This document shows, piece by piece, positions 8,502 to 16,351 of a DNA stretch of 64,000 nucleotides. The notes below the pieces were generated by a model, which saw only the letters and a list, made by a program, of their open reading frames with translations, was not told where the DNA came from and made no database searches. Positions within the stretch are counted from its first letter, which is position 1; each line of letters begins with the position of its first letter. This DNA is from an uncultured Pseudomonadota bacterium. GTDB lineage: Bacteria > Myxococcota_A > UBA796 > SXON01. A program made the position numbers and the translations under genes. Location: contig CAISIK010000204.1 in NCBI GenBank assembly GCA_903885375.1, positions 1 through 64,000 on the forward strand. Reading direction: 5' to 3'.

Positions 8502-9445
8502 CAGAGCTCCACCTTCGAGACTTCATTCATGATGAAGACCCCGAGGCAGAACCAGATCGCGCCGAACGCCATGAGCACGTGCCCCAGCGGGTCGCCGAAC
8601 AGGGTCTGGATGTACTCCGGCGAGAAGATGAAGATCATCGTGCCGATCACGAACGGCAGCCCCCCGAGGATGTACCCGGTGAAGCGCGCCTCCGAGGTGA
8701 GCGCGCCCACCTTGCCCTGGAACACGAAGCGCTCCCGGATGGTGTGGGCGATGCCCTGGAGGATTTCGACGAGGTTGCCGCCGGTGTCGCGCTGCAGCAG
8801 CACCGAGCTCACGAAGATCCGAAGGTCGAAGCTGCCGGGATTGCGGGCGCAGAGGTTCTGGAAACACTCGCGCGTGTCGCGCCCGAGGTTCTGCTCCTCG
8901 AACACCCGGCCGAACTCCGAAGCCAACGGCTCGGGCATCTCCTCCGCCACGAGCCGCAGGCTCTCGCCCACGCCATGCCCGGCCTGCAAGGAACGCGCGA
9001 GCAGATCGAGGCCGTCGGGCAGCTGCTCGGTGAGCTTCCGCATGCGCGCATCGGCCACCTGCGAGAGCCGCACGACGGGGAGCACACCCGCCATCAGCCC
9101 GGCGACGGCCAGCACGGGCCCCAGGACCACGCCCGCGCCGATCGCCCCGACAACGCTGAACACCACGATCCGCCGCACCAGCACGTCCATCGTGAAGGGG
9201 CTGCCGGCCGACCGCAGCGTGGTGTCGAGGTAGCCGACCATGCCATCGCTGGCGCGGTTGCCGCCGAAGCGGATGAGCGGCGCGACCGTGCGCTCGCTGA
9301 TGGCCCCGATCCGGCGCGCCAGCTCGCGGCGGCCATCCTCCTCGCGGGCCGTGATCGCCCAGTAGGCGAACTGCCCAAGCAGCAGCATCGCGGCGATGAG
9401 CACCGCCACGGCCACGATCAGGAGGAGGTTGTCGCGATCAGACAT
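8501..9445 (-). CDS. tadB: Flp pilus assembly inner-membrane protein TadB
   Basis: 314 residues from ATG at 9445 (MSDRDNLLLIV). An N-terminal membrane helix, a pair of central helices, a T2SS-F domain (QLPDGLDLLARSLQAGHGVGESLRLVAEEMPEPL) and C-terminal helices match TadB. The longer open frame upstream runs into tadA and is rejected. The gene overlaps the end of tadA by 8 bp. TadB pairs with TadC as the platform protein of the pilus machine. Confidence 0.92.
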   Translation of the reverse strand: MSDRDNLLLIVAVAVLIAAMLLLGQFAYWAITAREEDGRRELARRIGAISERTVAPLIRFGGNRASDGMVGYLDTTLRSAGSPFTMDVLVRRIVVFSVVGAIGAGVVLGPVLAVAGLMAGVLPVVRLSQVADARMRKLTEQLPDGLDLLARSLQAGHGVGESLRLVAEEMPEPLASEFGRVFEEQNLGRDTRECFQNLCARNPGSFDLRIFVSSVLLQRDTGGNLVEILQGIAHTIRERFVFQGKVGALTSEARFTGYILGGLPFVIGTMIFIFSPEYIQTLFGDPLGHVLMAFGAIWFCLGVFIMNEVSKVEL

Positions 9446-10781
9446 CCTGGGAGAACCTGAACAGTTCGTGGTGCATCTCGATACCGTAGCTGGCGAGCTT
9501 CTTGGCGAAGCGGGGGCGCACGCCGGTGGCCCGGAAGGTGCCGCGCACCCGACCCTCTTCATCGATCGTGCGCTGATCGAAGGTGAAGATGTCCTGGGTG
9601 GTGACCACGTTGCCTTCCATGCCGATCACCTCGGTCACTGCGAGCACGCGCCGCGATCCGTCGTTCAGGCGGTCGAGCTGGATGATCACATCCACGGCGC
9701 GGGCGATCATCTCGCGGATGTTCTTGTCGGCGAGGTTGGGCATGCCCATGCCGACCATCGTTTCGAGACGTGAGATGGCATCCCGGGTGCTGTTGGCGTG
9801 CACGGTGGCCAGGGAGCCGTCGTGGCCGGTGTTCATCGCCTGCAGCATGTCGATCGCTTCGCTCGACCGGATTTCGCCGAGGATGATGCGGTCGGGACGC
9901 ATGCGGAGGCAGTTCTTCACGAGGTCGCGCTGGGTGACCTCGCCCTTGCCCTCCACGTTCGGCGGCCGCGTTTCGAGGCGCACCACGTGGCTCTGCTGGA
10001 GCTGGAGCTCGGCCGAGTCCTCGATCGTGATGACCCGCTCACCCTCGGGGATGAAGCCGGAGAGCACGTTGAGCAGGGTGGTCTTGCCCGATCCGGTGCC
10101 GCCCGAGATGATGCAGTTCAGCTTGCTCTTCACCACGCCGCGCAGCACCTCCATGATCGGGCGGGGGCACGAGCCGAGGGCGATGAGGTCCTCGTGGGTG
10201 ATCTGCCGCGTGCCGAAGCGCCGGATGGAGACGGCCGGGCCTTCGAGCGCGAGCGGCGGGATGATCGCGTTGAAGCGGCTGCCATCCGCGAGGCGCGCAT
10301 CCACCATTGGGCTCGTTTCGTCGATGCGGCGGCCCACGGCCGACACGATGCGCTCGATGACCTGCATGAGGTGTCGGTTGTCGTGGAAACGCGCGTCGAC
10401 CCGCTGCAGGAGGCCGCGCTTCTCCACCCACACCTGGTCGTAGGCGTTCACCAGGATGTCGCTGATGTCGGGGTCCTTCAGCAGCGGTTCGAGGGGACCG
10501 AGGCCGAGGATGTCATCGAGGATCTCCTCGACGAGGCGCTCGCGCTCCATCCGGTTGAGGGGGAGGGCACGGCCCTCCACTTCGATGGTGAGCGTTTCGC
10601 GGAGCTGATCCGCGAGCTCGGCGCGCGGGGTGGCGCCCACCTGGGCAAAGTCCAGCGACTCGATGATCTCGTTGTGGAGCGCCCGCTTGATCCGCTCGTA
10701 CTCCTCGAGATTCGTGGCGCCCGGGGTTTGCCGGAAACGGGCCTGTGCCCCTCGGACGCGATCGATGAGTCGGGAAGACAA
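9438..10781 (-). CDS. tadA: Flp pilus assembly ATPase TadA (CpaF)
   Basis: 447 residues. This is the secretion ATPase of the PulE/VirB11 superfamily: an N-terminal helical domain, then the ATPase core with Walker A GGTGSGKTT near residue 227, an Asp box (ITIEDSAEL), Walker B (DRIILGEIRSSEAIDML) and a His box (GSLATVHANS). It powers assembly of Flp pili at the cytoplasmic face. The gene lies 8 bp after cpaE and overlaps tadB by 8 bp. All catalytic motifs are intact. Confidence 0.96.
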   Translation of the reverse strand: MSSRLIDRVRGAQARFRQTPGATNLEEYERIKRALHNEIIESLDFAQVGATPRAELADQLRETLTIEVEGRALPLNRMERERLVEEILDDILGLGPLEPLLKDPDISDILVNAYDQVWVEKRGLLQRVDARFHDNRHLMQVIERIVSAVGRRIDETSPMVDARLADGSRFNAIIPPLALEGPAVSIRRFGTRQITHEDLIALGSCPRPIMEVLRGVVKSKLNCIISGGTGSGKTTLLNVLSGFIPEGERVITIEDSAELQLQQSHVVRLETRPPNVEGKGEVTQRDLVKNCLRMRPDRIILGEIRSSEAIDMLQAMNTGHDGSLATVHANSTRDAISRLETMVGMGMPNLADKNIREMIARAVDVIIQLDRLNDGSRRVLAVTEVIGMEGNVVTTQDIFTFDQRTIDEEGRVRGTFRATGVRPRFAKKLASYGIEMHHELFRFSQDV

Positions 10782-10789
10782 TGGTTACC

Positions 10790-11980
10790 TCAGCGGCGGA
10801 AAAGCCGGCTCATGAAGCCCTCGGGCTTCGGTTCGGATTCGGCGGCCTCGCCAGTGAGCAGGCCCATCATCTTGCCGATGTCCCGGGCGCCTTCGCACTT
10901 GCGGTCGAGGTCGCGCAGGAGCTGGCCTTCGGCGATCGCCCGAAGCACCTTGGGCTCTTCGGTGATGGTCGCATCGATCTTCCGGCCGAGGTTCGACTCG
11001 ATGTCGGCCAGGGCGATCTGCGTGCCGCGGCGGTCCACCCGGTTCACCACGAGTCGGATGCGGTCCTTCTCCAGACCGAGCTTGTCGAGGAACTGGAGGC
11101 GACGCCAGGTGTCCTTCACGCTGGGGATGTCGGGCGTGGTCACGAGCACGATGTGATCGGCCACGGTGGCGGCGGTGACGGTGGCCTCGTCGAGGGAGGA
11201 GCCACAGTCGGCCACGACGTACTGGTAGGCACGCGCCGTGGCGGTGAGCACGCGCATCACGAGGTCGCCGCGCGGCTCCTCGCGGGTTTCGAGATCGATG
11301 GGCTGGCCGAGCACGTGGATGCGGCTCGAGTGCACGGCCACGCTCCCCGCGAGCATGCGCTCATCGAGGCGAGCGATGTTCCGGAACACATCCGCGATCG
11401 AGGAGGGCACCTGTACGTCGAGGAAGGCCGCCACATCGCCCATGGCGAAGTCGAGGTCGACCACGCACACCCGATGCACCGGGCTCAGCTCGCCCGCCAG
11501 GTTCAGCGCGAGGAAGGTGGTGCCGACCCCGCCCTTGCTGCCCCACATGGCGATGACCTCGCCGGCATCGTCGTCATCATCGCCCGACCAGTTGGCTTCG
11601 TGCACCGCCTGCCGAAGCAGCTCGGCATCGGCCGGCAGCACGACGAACTCGCGGTAGCCCGACCGCATGGCGGCCCGGATCCGGTCGGGATCGGCGCCCG
11701 AACTGTGCGCGACCAGACGCAACTTCTGCCCGGCTTCGGTGAGCAGGAGCGGCGCGAGCCGCACGGCCTCCTCCGGATCGGAGTCGAAACCCACGATCAC
11801 GAGGTCGGGCCGTTGCTTGCGGATCGCGGCAACAGCATCGTCGTAGAGCACCGGCACCGTGGAGAGCACGGCCTCGGTACCCAACGTTTCGCGAATCTGG
11901 CCCATCGCCCGCGCGTCGACCCCGACGACCAGGACGGAAGCCGCGTTCGACGACGAGGTGGGAGGGGATTGCGCCCTCAT
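10790..11980 (-). CDS. cpaE: Pilus localisation ATPase CpaE/TadZ
   Basis: 396 residues with two parts. Residues ~15-130 form an atypical receiver-like domain (VLVVGVDARAMG, PDLVIVGFDSDPEE). Residues ~140-375 form a MinD/ParA-type ATPase with deviant Walker A WGSKGGVGTT near residue 145 and VVDLDFAMGDVAAFL as the A' motif. CpaE/TadZ proteins mark the pole and recruit the Tad machine. The short C-terminal tail is basic. It lies 1 bp after cpaC and 8 bp before tadA. Confidence 0.93.
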   Translation of the reverse strand: MRAQSPPTSSSNAASVLVVGVDARAMGQIRETLGTEAVLSTVPVLYDDAVAAIRKQRPDLVIVGFDSDPEEAVRLAPLLLTEAGQKLRLVAHSSGADPDRIRAAMRSGYREFVVLPADAELLRQAVHEANWSGDDDDDAGEVIAMWGSKGGVGTTFLALNLAGELSPVHRVCVVDLDFAMGDVAAFLDVQVPSSIADVFRNIARLDERMLAGSVAVHSSRIHVLGQPIDLETREEPRGDLVMRVLTATARAYQYVVADCGSSLDEATVTAATVADHIVLVTTPDIPSVKDTWRRLQFLDKLGLEKDRIRLVVNRVDRRGTQIALADIESNLGRKIDATITEEPKVLRAIAEGQLLRDLDRKCEGARDIGKMMGLLTGEAAESEPKPEGFMSRLFRR

Positions 11981-11981
11981 G

Positions 11982-13355
11982 TCAACGCTTCATCCCGTAC
12001 GCGCCCGTCGGGCTGGCCGTACGGCTGCCGGACTCCTGAAGCTGGCCCATCATGAACAGCTCGAAATCGTTGGGGTTGTAGCCCACCGTCGTGCCCGGGG
12101 CAGCCGGCACCTCGCCGGCGGCCATCGGGCGCACCAGCTCGGGCGTGACGAACACGACCAGCTCCGTTTCCTTCCGCTCGTGCTTGATGTAGCGGAAGAG
12201 CGAGCCCACGATGGGGAGATCGCCCAGGAGCGGCACGGCGGCGCGGGTGGATTCCACCCGCTCGTCGAGCAGGCCGGCCATGGCGAAGGTCTTGCCGCTG
12301 CCGATGCGGAGCTGGGTGCGCACCTTGCGCGAGATGAGGCCCGGGATCTCGATGCCGGCGATGCGGGTGGAGGTGCGGGAGTCCACGTCGGACACCTCCA
12401 CGTAGGTGCGGACGTCGATCACGTTGTCGGCCAGCACCGTGGGGACAAAGACCAGCTTGACGCCGTATTCCTTGTACTCGATGGTGATGCGGTTGCCGAC
12501 CTGCGCGATCGGGATCGGCACCTCGCCGCCGATGAGTGTTTCGGCCTGCTGGCCCGAGAGCGCCACGAGCGTGGGCTGCGCCAGCGTCTTCGCGAGGGAG
12601 TACTGCTCCAGCACGCTGAGCACGCCAGCGATGTTGACCGCGCCGGTGACCATGCCGATCACGTTGAACGCTTCGCCGGAGGGCGCCTGCGAGAGGCCGC
12701 CGTTGATGTTCGGTACGGCATCCTGCTGCCAGAGGCGGCTGTCGTACGCGGAGGTGCTCTGGGGGCCCTGGAGGCCGCCGAGGAGGGTGCCGCCGCCGCC
12801 CATCACGTTCACGCCCAGCTCCCGCAGACCGCTGCGGCTGAGCTCGGCGAAGACGACCTTGAGCTGCACCTGGTGGTCGCCGCTCACGGAGAGGAGGTTC
12901 ACGAACTTCTCGTCGTACACGCGGGCGATGGCGGCCACGCGCTCGAGCGTGTCCATGTCGCTGACGACGCCCTCCACCACGAGGCGATCGCGAAGGGGGT
13001 ACACCCGAGGGGGCTCGCCGACCTTCACCGACTCCCGAATCCGACGCTCCATGTCGCTCAGGTCGTTGGTGACCATCACCCGATAGGAACGGGGCCGGGT
13101 TTCATCACCGCGGAACCATACGTACAGGTCGGTGTTGCCCACCTGCAGCCCACGAACCTGGTACTGCCCCTCTTCGAGGAGGCGGATTTCCGCCACGTTC
13201 GGATCGCTCAGCAGCACCCGTGCGATGGCGCGCCCCTCGTTCTTGATCACGGAGGTGCCGACACCGGCATCGATGACACCCGCGGTTTCGGCGGCTTGGG
13301 CCGACGAGGCCACCACCATCACCGCTGCAGCCGCACACATGGGAAGCCAGCTCAT
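11982..13355 (-). CDS. cpaC: Flp pilus outer-membrane secretin CpaC/RcpA
   Basis: 457 residues: a signal peptide, an N-terminal pilus-secretin domain (residues ~25-100), a BON-like stretch, then the secretin (GspD) domain over about 215-420. Typical phrases are LAQPTLVALSGQQAETLIGGEVPIP and the late AMAGLLDERVESTRAAVPLLGDLPIVGSLFR. It forms the outer-membrane channel for the Flp fibre. The start overlaps the cpaB stop by ATGA. The C-terminal ~40 residues are Gly/Pro/Asn-rich. Confidence 0.94.
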   Translation of the reverse strand: MSWLPMCAAAAVMVVASSAQAAETAGVIDAGVGTSVIKNEGRAIARVLLSDPNVAEIRLLEEGQYQVRGLQVGNTDLYVWFRGDETRPRSYRVMVTNDLSDMERRIRESVKVGEPPRVYPLRDRLVVEGVVSDMDTLERVAAIARVYDEKFVNLLSVSGDHQVQLKVVFAELSRSGLRELGVNVMGGGGTLLGGLQGPQSTSAYDSRLWQQDAVPNINGGLSQAPSGEAFNVIGMVTGAVNIAGVLSVLEQYSLAKTLAQPTLVALSGQQAETLIGGEVPIPIAQVGNRITIEYKEYGVKLVFVPTVLADNVIDVRTYVEVSDVDSRTSTRIAGIEIPGLISRKVRTQLRIGSGKTFAMAGLLDERVESTRAAVPLLGDLPIVGSLFRYIKHERKETELVVFVTPELVRPMAAGEVPAAPGTTVGYNPNDFELFMMGQLQESGSRTASPTGAYGMKR

Positions 13356-14347
13356 CGGGAACCCTTCTTCTTGCCTGAGGTGGACTCGGTGCTTCCATCC
13401 GCGTTGAACTGCACGTTGGTGCGCTCCGAACCCTGGATCACCACCGCCGAGGGGCCATCCGGCTTCGCGTCGGCGGTGCTGGTCGTCTTCGGGCGCGTGT
13501 CGAGCGGCACGGTCGGGAGGCCAATCAACGTGGTGGAGGTCTTGATGCCGTGGTCGGCGTACTGGAGCGTGTCGATGTCGCTCCGGAGCACCACGTAGAT
13601 GTCGCCCTGCGCCACCGCGAGGGCGAGCTTTTCGGCTTCATCCGGCGTGACCTCGAGGGTGATGCTGGGCTTCAGCTTGCGGGCCGAGGTGTCCTTCGGA
13701 TCGCGCTTCACGGTCTCCACCTTCTTCTGACCGTCGGCCGTGTTGGTGACGCGCTTCGTCTCGACCGGCGTGGGACCGCCGAGCGAGCCGCCGACCGCCA
13801 GGACCTTCAGCGTTTGGAGGATCGTGTCGGTGACCCACTTGGCGCCCGCAGCCGTGGGATCCTCGGGGCGGATGGTCACGATGATGTCGACGTAGTTGCC
13901 TGGCTGGAGCAGGCCCGCCACGGCATCCTCGGTGTTCGTGGCCACCGTCATCGCCCGCTTGCCGGGGGTGACGATGGCGTTGAGGCCGATGCCCTGGTCG
14001 GGCCGGGCGATCCGCTCATCCCGCACGGGCTCGCTGGCGAGCACCCGCTCGCGGGGCGTGCGCCCCACGACGTCCTCGAGGGTGGAGAAGGTGCCCTCCT
14101 CGGCCACCATGCCGGGAATCATCGCGCGGACCACGACGTCCTCTTCGCTGATGGGGTTGCCCACCAGGAGGTCGCGCATCGCTACCACGACATCCACCGT
14201 TTCTTTCGGGCGCTGCGCCTCGGCGAGCTGCTGCTCACTCTTGCGAACGATCCGATAGACGAGGCCCGAGGCGAGGAGCGCCAGCACAAGCGACCCCACC
14301 AGAAACAAGCCTGCCCGGGTACGACCGGGATTCTGCTGCCTTTGCAT
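13352..14347 (-). CDS. cpaB: Flp pilus assembly protein CpaB (RcpC)
   Basis: 331 residues from ATG at 14347 (MQRQQNPGRTRAGLF), preceded by GGAG 10 nt upstream. An N-terminal membrane anchor is followed by an SAF/AFP-III-like domain with VVAMRDLLVGNPISEEDVVVR and the RcpC domain with PGKRAMTVATNTEDAVAGLLQPGNYVDIIV. A Lys/Thr/Ser-rich tail closes the protein. CpaB is a periplasmic partner of the secretin. It is the first gene after the flp terminator, so its transcription comes either from readthrough or from its own promoter in 14348-14459. Confidence 0.93.
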   Translation of the reverse strand: MQRQQNPGRTRAGLFLVGSLVLALLASGLVYRIVRKSEQQLAEAQRPKETVDVVVAMRDLLVGNPISEEDVVVRAMIPGMVAEEGTFSTLEDVVGRTPRERVLASEPVRDERIARPDQGIGLNAIVTPGKRAMTVATNTEDAVAGLLQPGNYVDIIVTIRPEDPTAAGAKWVTDTILQTLKVLAVGGSLGGPTPVETKRVTNTADGQKKVETVKRDPKDTSARKLKPSITLEVTPDEAEKLALAVAQGDIYVVLRSDIDTLQYADHGIKTSTTLIGLPTVPLDTRPKTTSTADAKPDGPSAVVIQGSERTNVQFNADGSTESTSGKKKGSR

Positions 14348-14459
14348 GAACGTCAGCTCCGTGCTTCTGCACCGTCGCATGTATGGGCCCGGTGCGGGCG
14401 ACGCAAACCGGCCCGCTGGGCTGGGACCGCACATGCCCGCCGCGCCGGGGCAAAACGAA

Positions 14460-14495
14460 CCACGGGCTGGAGGCGTTGCCGCCCCCAGCCCGTGG
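14460..14495 (-). terminator. Intrinsic terminator after flp
   Basis: A perfect 11-bp stem (CCACGGGCTGG / CCAGCCCGTGG) with a 14-nt loop begins 14 nt beyond the flp stop. On the minus strand it is followed by GTTCGTTTTG, a short T-rich run. This is the clearest Rho-independent terminator in the window. It would hold pilin mRNA high relative to the assembly genes downstream. Confidence 0.75.
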
Positions 14496-14508
14496 CCGAC
14501 TGCGAGCG

Positions 14509-14679
14509 CTACCCTGCGGCGGCGCTGTCGACGGAGCCGGAGATCTGCGAGAAGAGCGCGTCCAGGCTGCCGCCGAGCGCGGTCAGCGCCACGATGATGG
14601 CCACGGACACGAGGCCCGCGATGAGGCCGTATTCGATCGCGGTGGCGCCGGTTTCGTCTTGAATGAGCTGCTTGATCAT
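14509..14679 (-). CDS. flp: Flp/Fap-type major pilin
   Basis: A 56-residue prepilin. The short leader ends at G11, followed by ATAIEYGLIAG, the Flp signature with Glu at +5 and Tyr at +6 of the mature protein. A hydrophobic helix spans residues ~15-40 and the tail is Gly/Ser/Ala-rich. The start ATG at 14679 has GAGGAA 7 nt upstream; the longer frame reaching into rnd is rejected. A TadV/CpaA prepilin peptidase is needed for processing, but none is encoded in this window. Confidence 0.95.
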   Translation of the reverse strand: MIKQLIQDETGATAIEYGLIAGLVSVAIIVALTALGGSLDALFSQISGSVDSAAAG

Positions 14680-14727
14680 GGTCTGTTCCTCAATGAAACG
14701 AGTTCTACCCGGGGGCTGGGCCCAAGG

Positions 14728-14733
14728 ATCATA
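14728..14733 (-). promoter_or_regulatory. Candidate -10 element for flp
   Basis: TATGAT on the minus strand, 48 nt before the flp start, preceded by a T-rich stretch (TTGTTTTCTTGTTTTGCG) unusual for this GC-rich DNA. No good -35 hexamer sits 16-18 nt upstream, so an activator or an UP-like element may be involved. Confidence 0.4.
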
Positions 14734-14804
14734 GCCCGGGTTCCAAAAGCGCAAAACAAGAAAACAATCTCTTTCGTCGTCAGCGAACCGACGACGGCCG
14801 TGCT

Positions 14805-15893
14805 TCAGAGCGGCACAAGATCGCCGTTGAAGTTGAGAAGTCGGCGCCCCTGCACGAACTCCTCGAACGCGATCCCGAGCGCGGTTTTGCGCCACGAGGC
14901 CCCCCCTGATCCTCCGAGAACGTAATCCAGCTCACATTCGGAGAGGAGTAGATCGGAGGCGATCCCGATTTCGCCCGAAATCGCTCGGGCCGCCGCGCGC
15001 AGGAGGTCCACCCTCACACCGCGGGGCAGCGGCGCCGGCGCCGGGCCGCCCTTCTCGGCCATCAGTGCGAGCAGCCGTACCCCGTGGACCTTCCACACGG
15101 AGCTGGGAAGGCGACGGTTCTCCCGCATCTCCTCCACCGTGCCGGGCCGACGGCGGGCGAGATCGAGCAGGGTCGAGTCCGAGACCACCTGGTTCAGCGG
15201 CAGGTCGACCTCGGCGGCGTGCTGCTCCCGCCAGCCGGCCATGGCGCGGAGGGCCACGCGCCCGGTCTCGTCGAGGAGATGCGCCCCGGGGATGCGGCGC
15301 CACGCGCGCGCCGGATCCACCGGGAGCAGGACCTCGGCCCGGTGCTCCGCTTCCGCCTCCGCGAGCCATCGCTCGTTGCCCAGCGCCCGCACCCTCTCCC
15401 GCAGCGCAGCGTCGAGCTCCGCCAGGAGCCGTACATCGGCCGCTGCGTACGCTTCCTGCACGGGGCTGAGCGGCCGGCGGCTCCAGTCCGACAACGTCGC
15501 GCCCTTGTCGATCTCCACGCCGAGCACTTCGGAGAGCAGGTCCTGCAGGCGGCGCGGCCAGCCCAGGCCGGCGAACGCGGCCACGCGCTGCGTGTCGCTG
15601 AACGCGCCGAGCGTGAGCCCCGCGTGGTGGGCGAGCAAGCGCACATCCTGATCGCCGCCGTGAACGATCAGCCGCACCCGGCCGAGAACGGCCCCGAGCG
15701 GGGCCAGCGAGAGCGGCGCCTGCGGATCGATGAGCAGCGGCGCCATCCCCGCGCCGCACACCTGCACGAGCAGGAGGCGCGGGCGGTAGGTCCGTTCCGG
15801 GTGGAATTCGGTGTCCAGCGCGATGGTTCCGGAGGCCTCCAGCGCCTCCAGCTCGCCCTCGAGCTGCGCCTGCGTGTCCACGACTCGGTACAT
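14805..15893 (-). CDS. rnd: Ribonuclease D
   Basis: 362 residues. The DEDDy 3'-5' exonuclease domain has ALDTEFH (first Asp/Glu, near 25-29), HGGDQDVRLL (second Asp) and YAAADVRLLAEL (Tyr and last Asp). It is followed by an HRDC domain around residues 205-290. RNase D trims 3' ends of tRNA precursors and other small RNAs in the cytoplasm. Length is close to the usual 370. It is divergent from the small membrane protein gene at 15917 and lies 125 bp upstream of flp, which has its own putative promoter. Confidence 0.92.
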   Translation of the reverse strand: MYRVVDTQAQLEGELEALEASGTIALDTEFHPERTYRPRLLLVQVCGAGMAPLLIDPQAPLSLAPLGAVLGRVRLIVHGGDQDVRLLAHHAGLTLGAFSDTQRVAAFAGLGWPRRLQDLLSEVLGVEIDKGATLSDWSRRPLSPVQEAYAAADVRLLAELDAALRERVRALGNERWLAEAEAEHRAEVLLPVDPARAWRRIPGAHLLDETGRVALRAMAGWREQHAAEVDLPLNQVVSDSTLLDLARRRPGTVEEMRENRRLPSSVWKVHGVRLLALMAEKGGPAPAPLPRGVRVDLLRAAARAISGEIGIASDLLLSECELDYVLGGSGGASWRKTALGIAFEEFVQGRRLLNFNGDLVPL

Positions 15894-15901
15894 CCAGCGA
15901 C

Positions 15902-15907
15902 TATACT
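15902..15907 (+). promoter_or_regulatory. Candidate -10 element very close to a start codon
   Basis: TATACT ends 9 nt before ATG at 15917, so transcription from it would begin at or next to the start codon and give a leaderless or nearly leaderless mRNA. No convincing -35 is seen. Confidence 0.35.
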
Positions 15908-15916
15908 CGGCGCGCC

Positions 15917-16234
15917 ATGGTCGGGCTCTCCATCCTCCTCGCGCTTGCCACGCTCGCGCTCGCGCTTCGCCCCCCCGAACGCTGGCGTTCCGGTGCCGGG
16001 GCGGGCCTGCCGGTCTTCGCGCTCGGCACCGCCGCCGTGGCCGTGGCCGTGCTCGCGATCAGCGCGCGGAGCCGGGACTGGCCGGCTCCTGCGCTGCTCG
16101 CCGTGGGCTGGTTCGCCCTCCGCGGTCTCACCCGCTCCGACCGTACGGGGCGTCAGCGGGCGGCCGGCGCGGGTGCCGTGCTGCTCGCCGTCCTCGGCGC
16201 GGTGGCCATCGTCACGATGGCTCCGGGAGCCTGA
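15917..16234 (+). CDS. Small membrane protein, 105 aa
   Basis: Three hydrophobic helices (about residues 2-17, 31-47 and 78-100) are separated by short Arg-rich loops; the mid-loop reads RGLTRSDRTGRQR. No family is recognised. The start ATG lies 23 bp from the divergent rnd start. A possible -10 (TATACT) sits 9 nt before the ATG and there is no clear ribosome binding site. Confidence 0.6.
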   Translation: MVGLSILLALATLALALRPPERWRSGAGAGLPVFALGTAAVAVAVLAISARSRDWPAPALLAVGWFALRGLTRSDRTGRQRAAGAGAVLLAVLGAVAIVTMAPGA

Positions 16235-16260
16235 CCGGGTGGCGACGCCAGAGCGGGGCC

Positions 16261-16316
16261 GCGATGCGCAGGCTACCTCCCCCGCGAAAATAGGCGGTGG
16301 GTTCTCCGCGCATCGC
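16261..16316 (+). other. Nested inverted repeat upstream of the BtaA-like gene
   Basis: Perfect 9-bp arms GCGATGCGC (16261-16269) and GCGCATCGC (16308-16316) enclose a second stem (CCGC, loop GAAAATAG, GCGG, extended by CCC/GGG around one bulge). The element sits 26 nt after the small membrane protein gene and 35 nt before the next start. It could be a terminator of the first gene or a leader structure of the second; it matches no riboswitch consensus I know. Confidence 0.4.
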
Positions 16317-16351
16317 CCCCTCCCCCATTCCCCTCCGTTAGCCGCTGCCTC

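Noticed and set aside
10980-11000. GGTTCGACTC as a tRNA T-loop
   Set aside because: Inside cpaE with conserved coding; no acceptor or anticodon stem around it. No tRNA was found elsewhere either.
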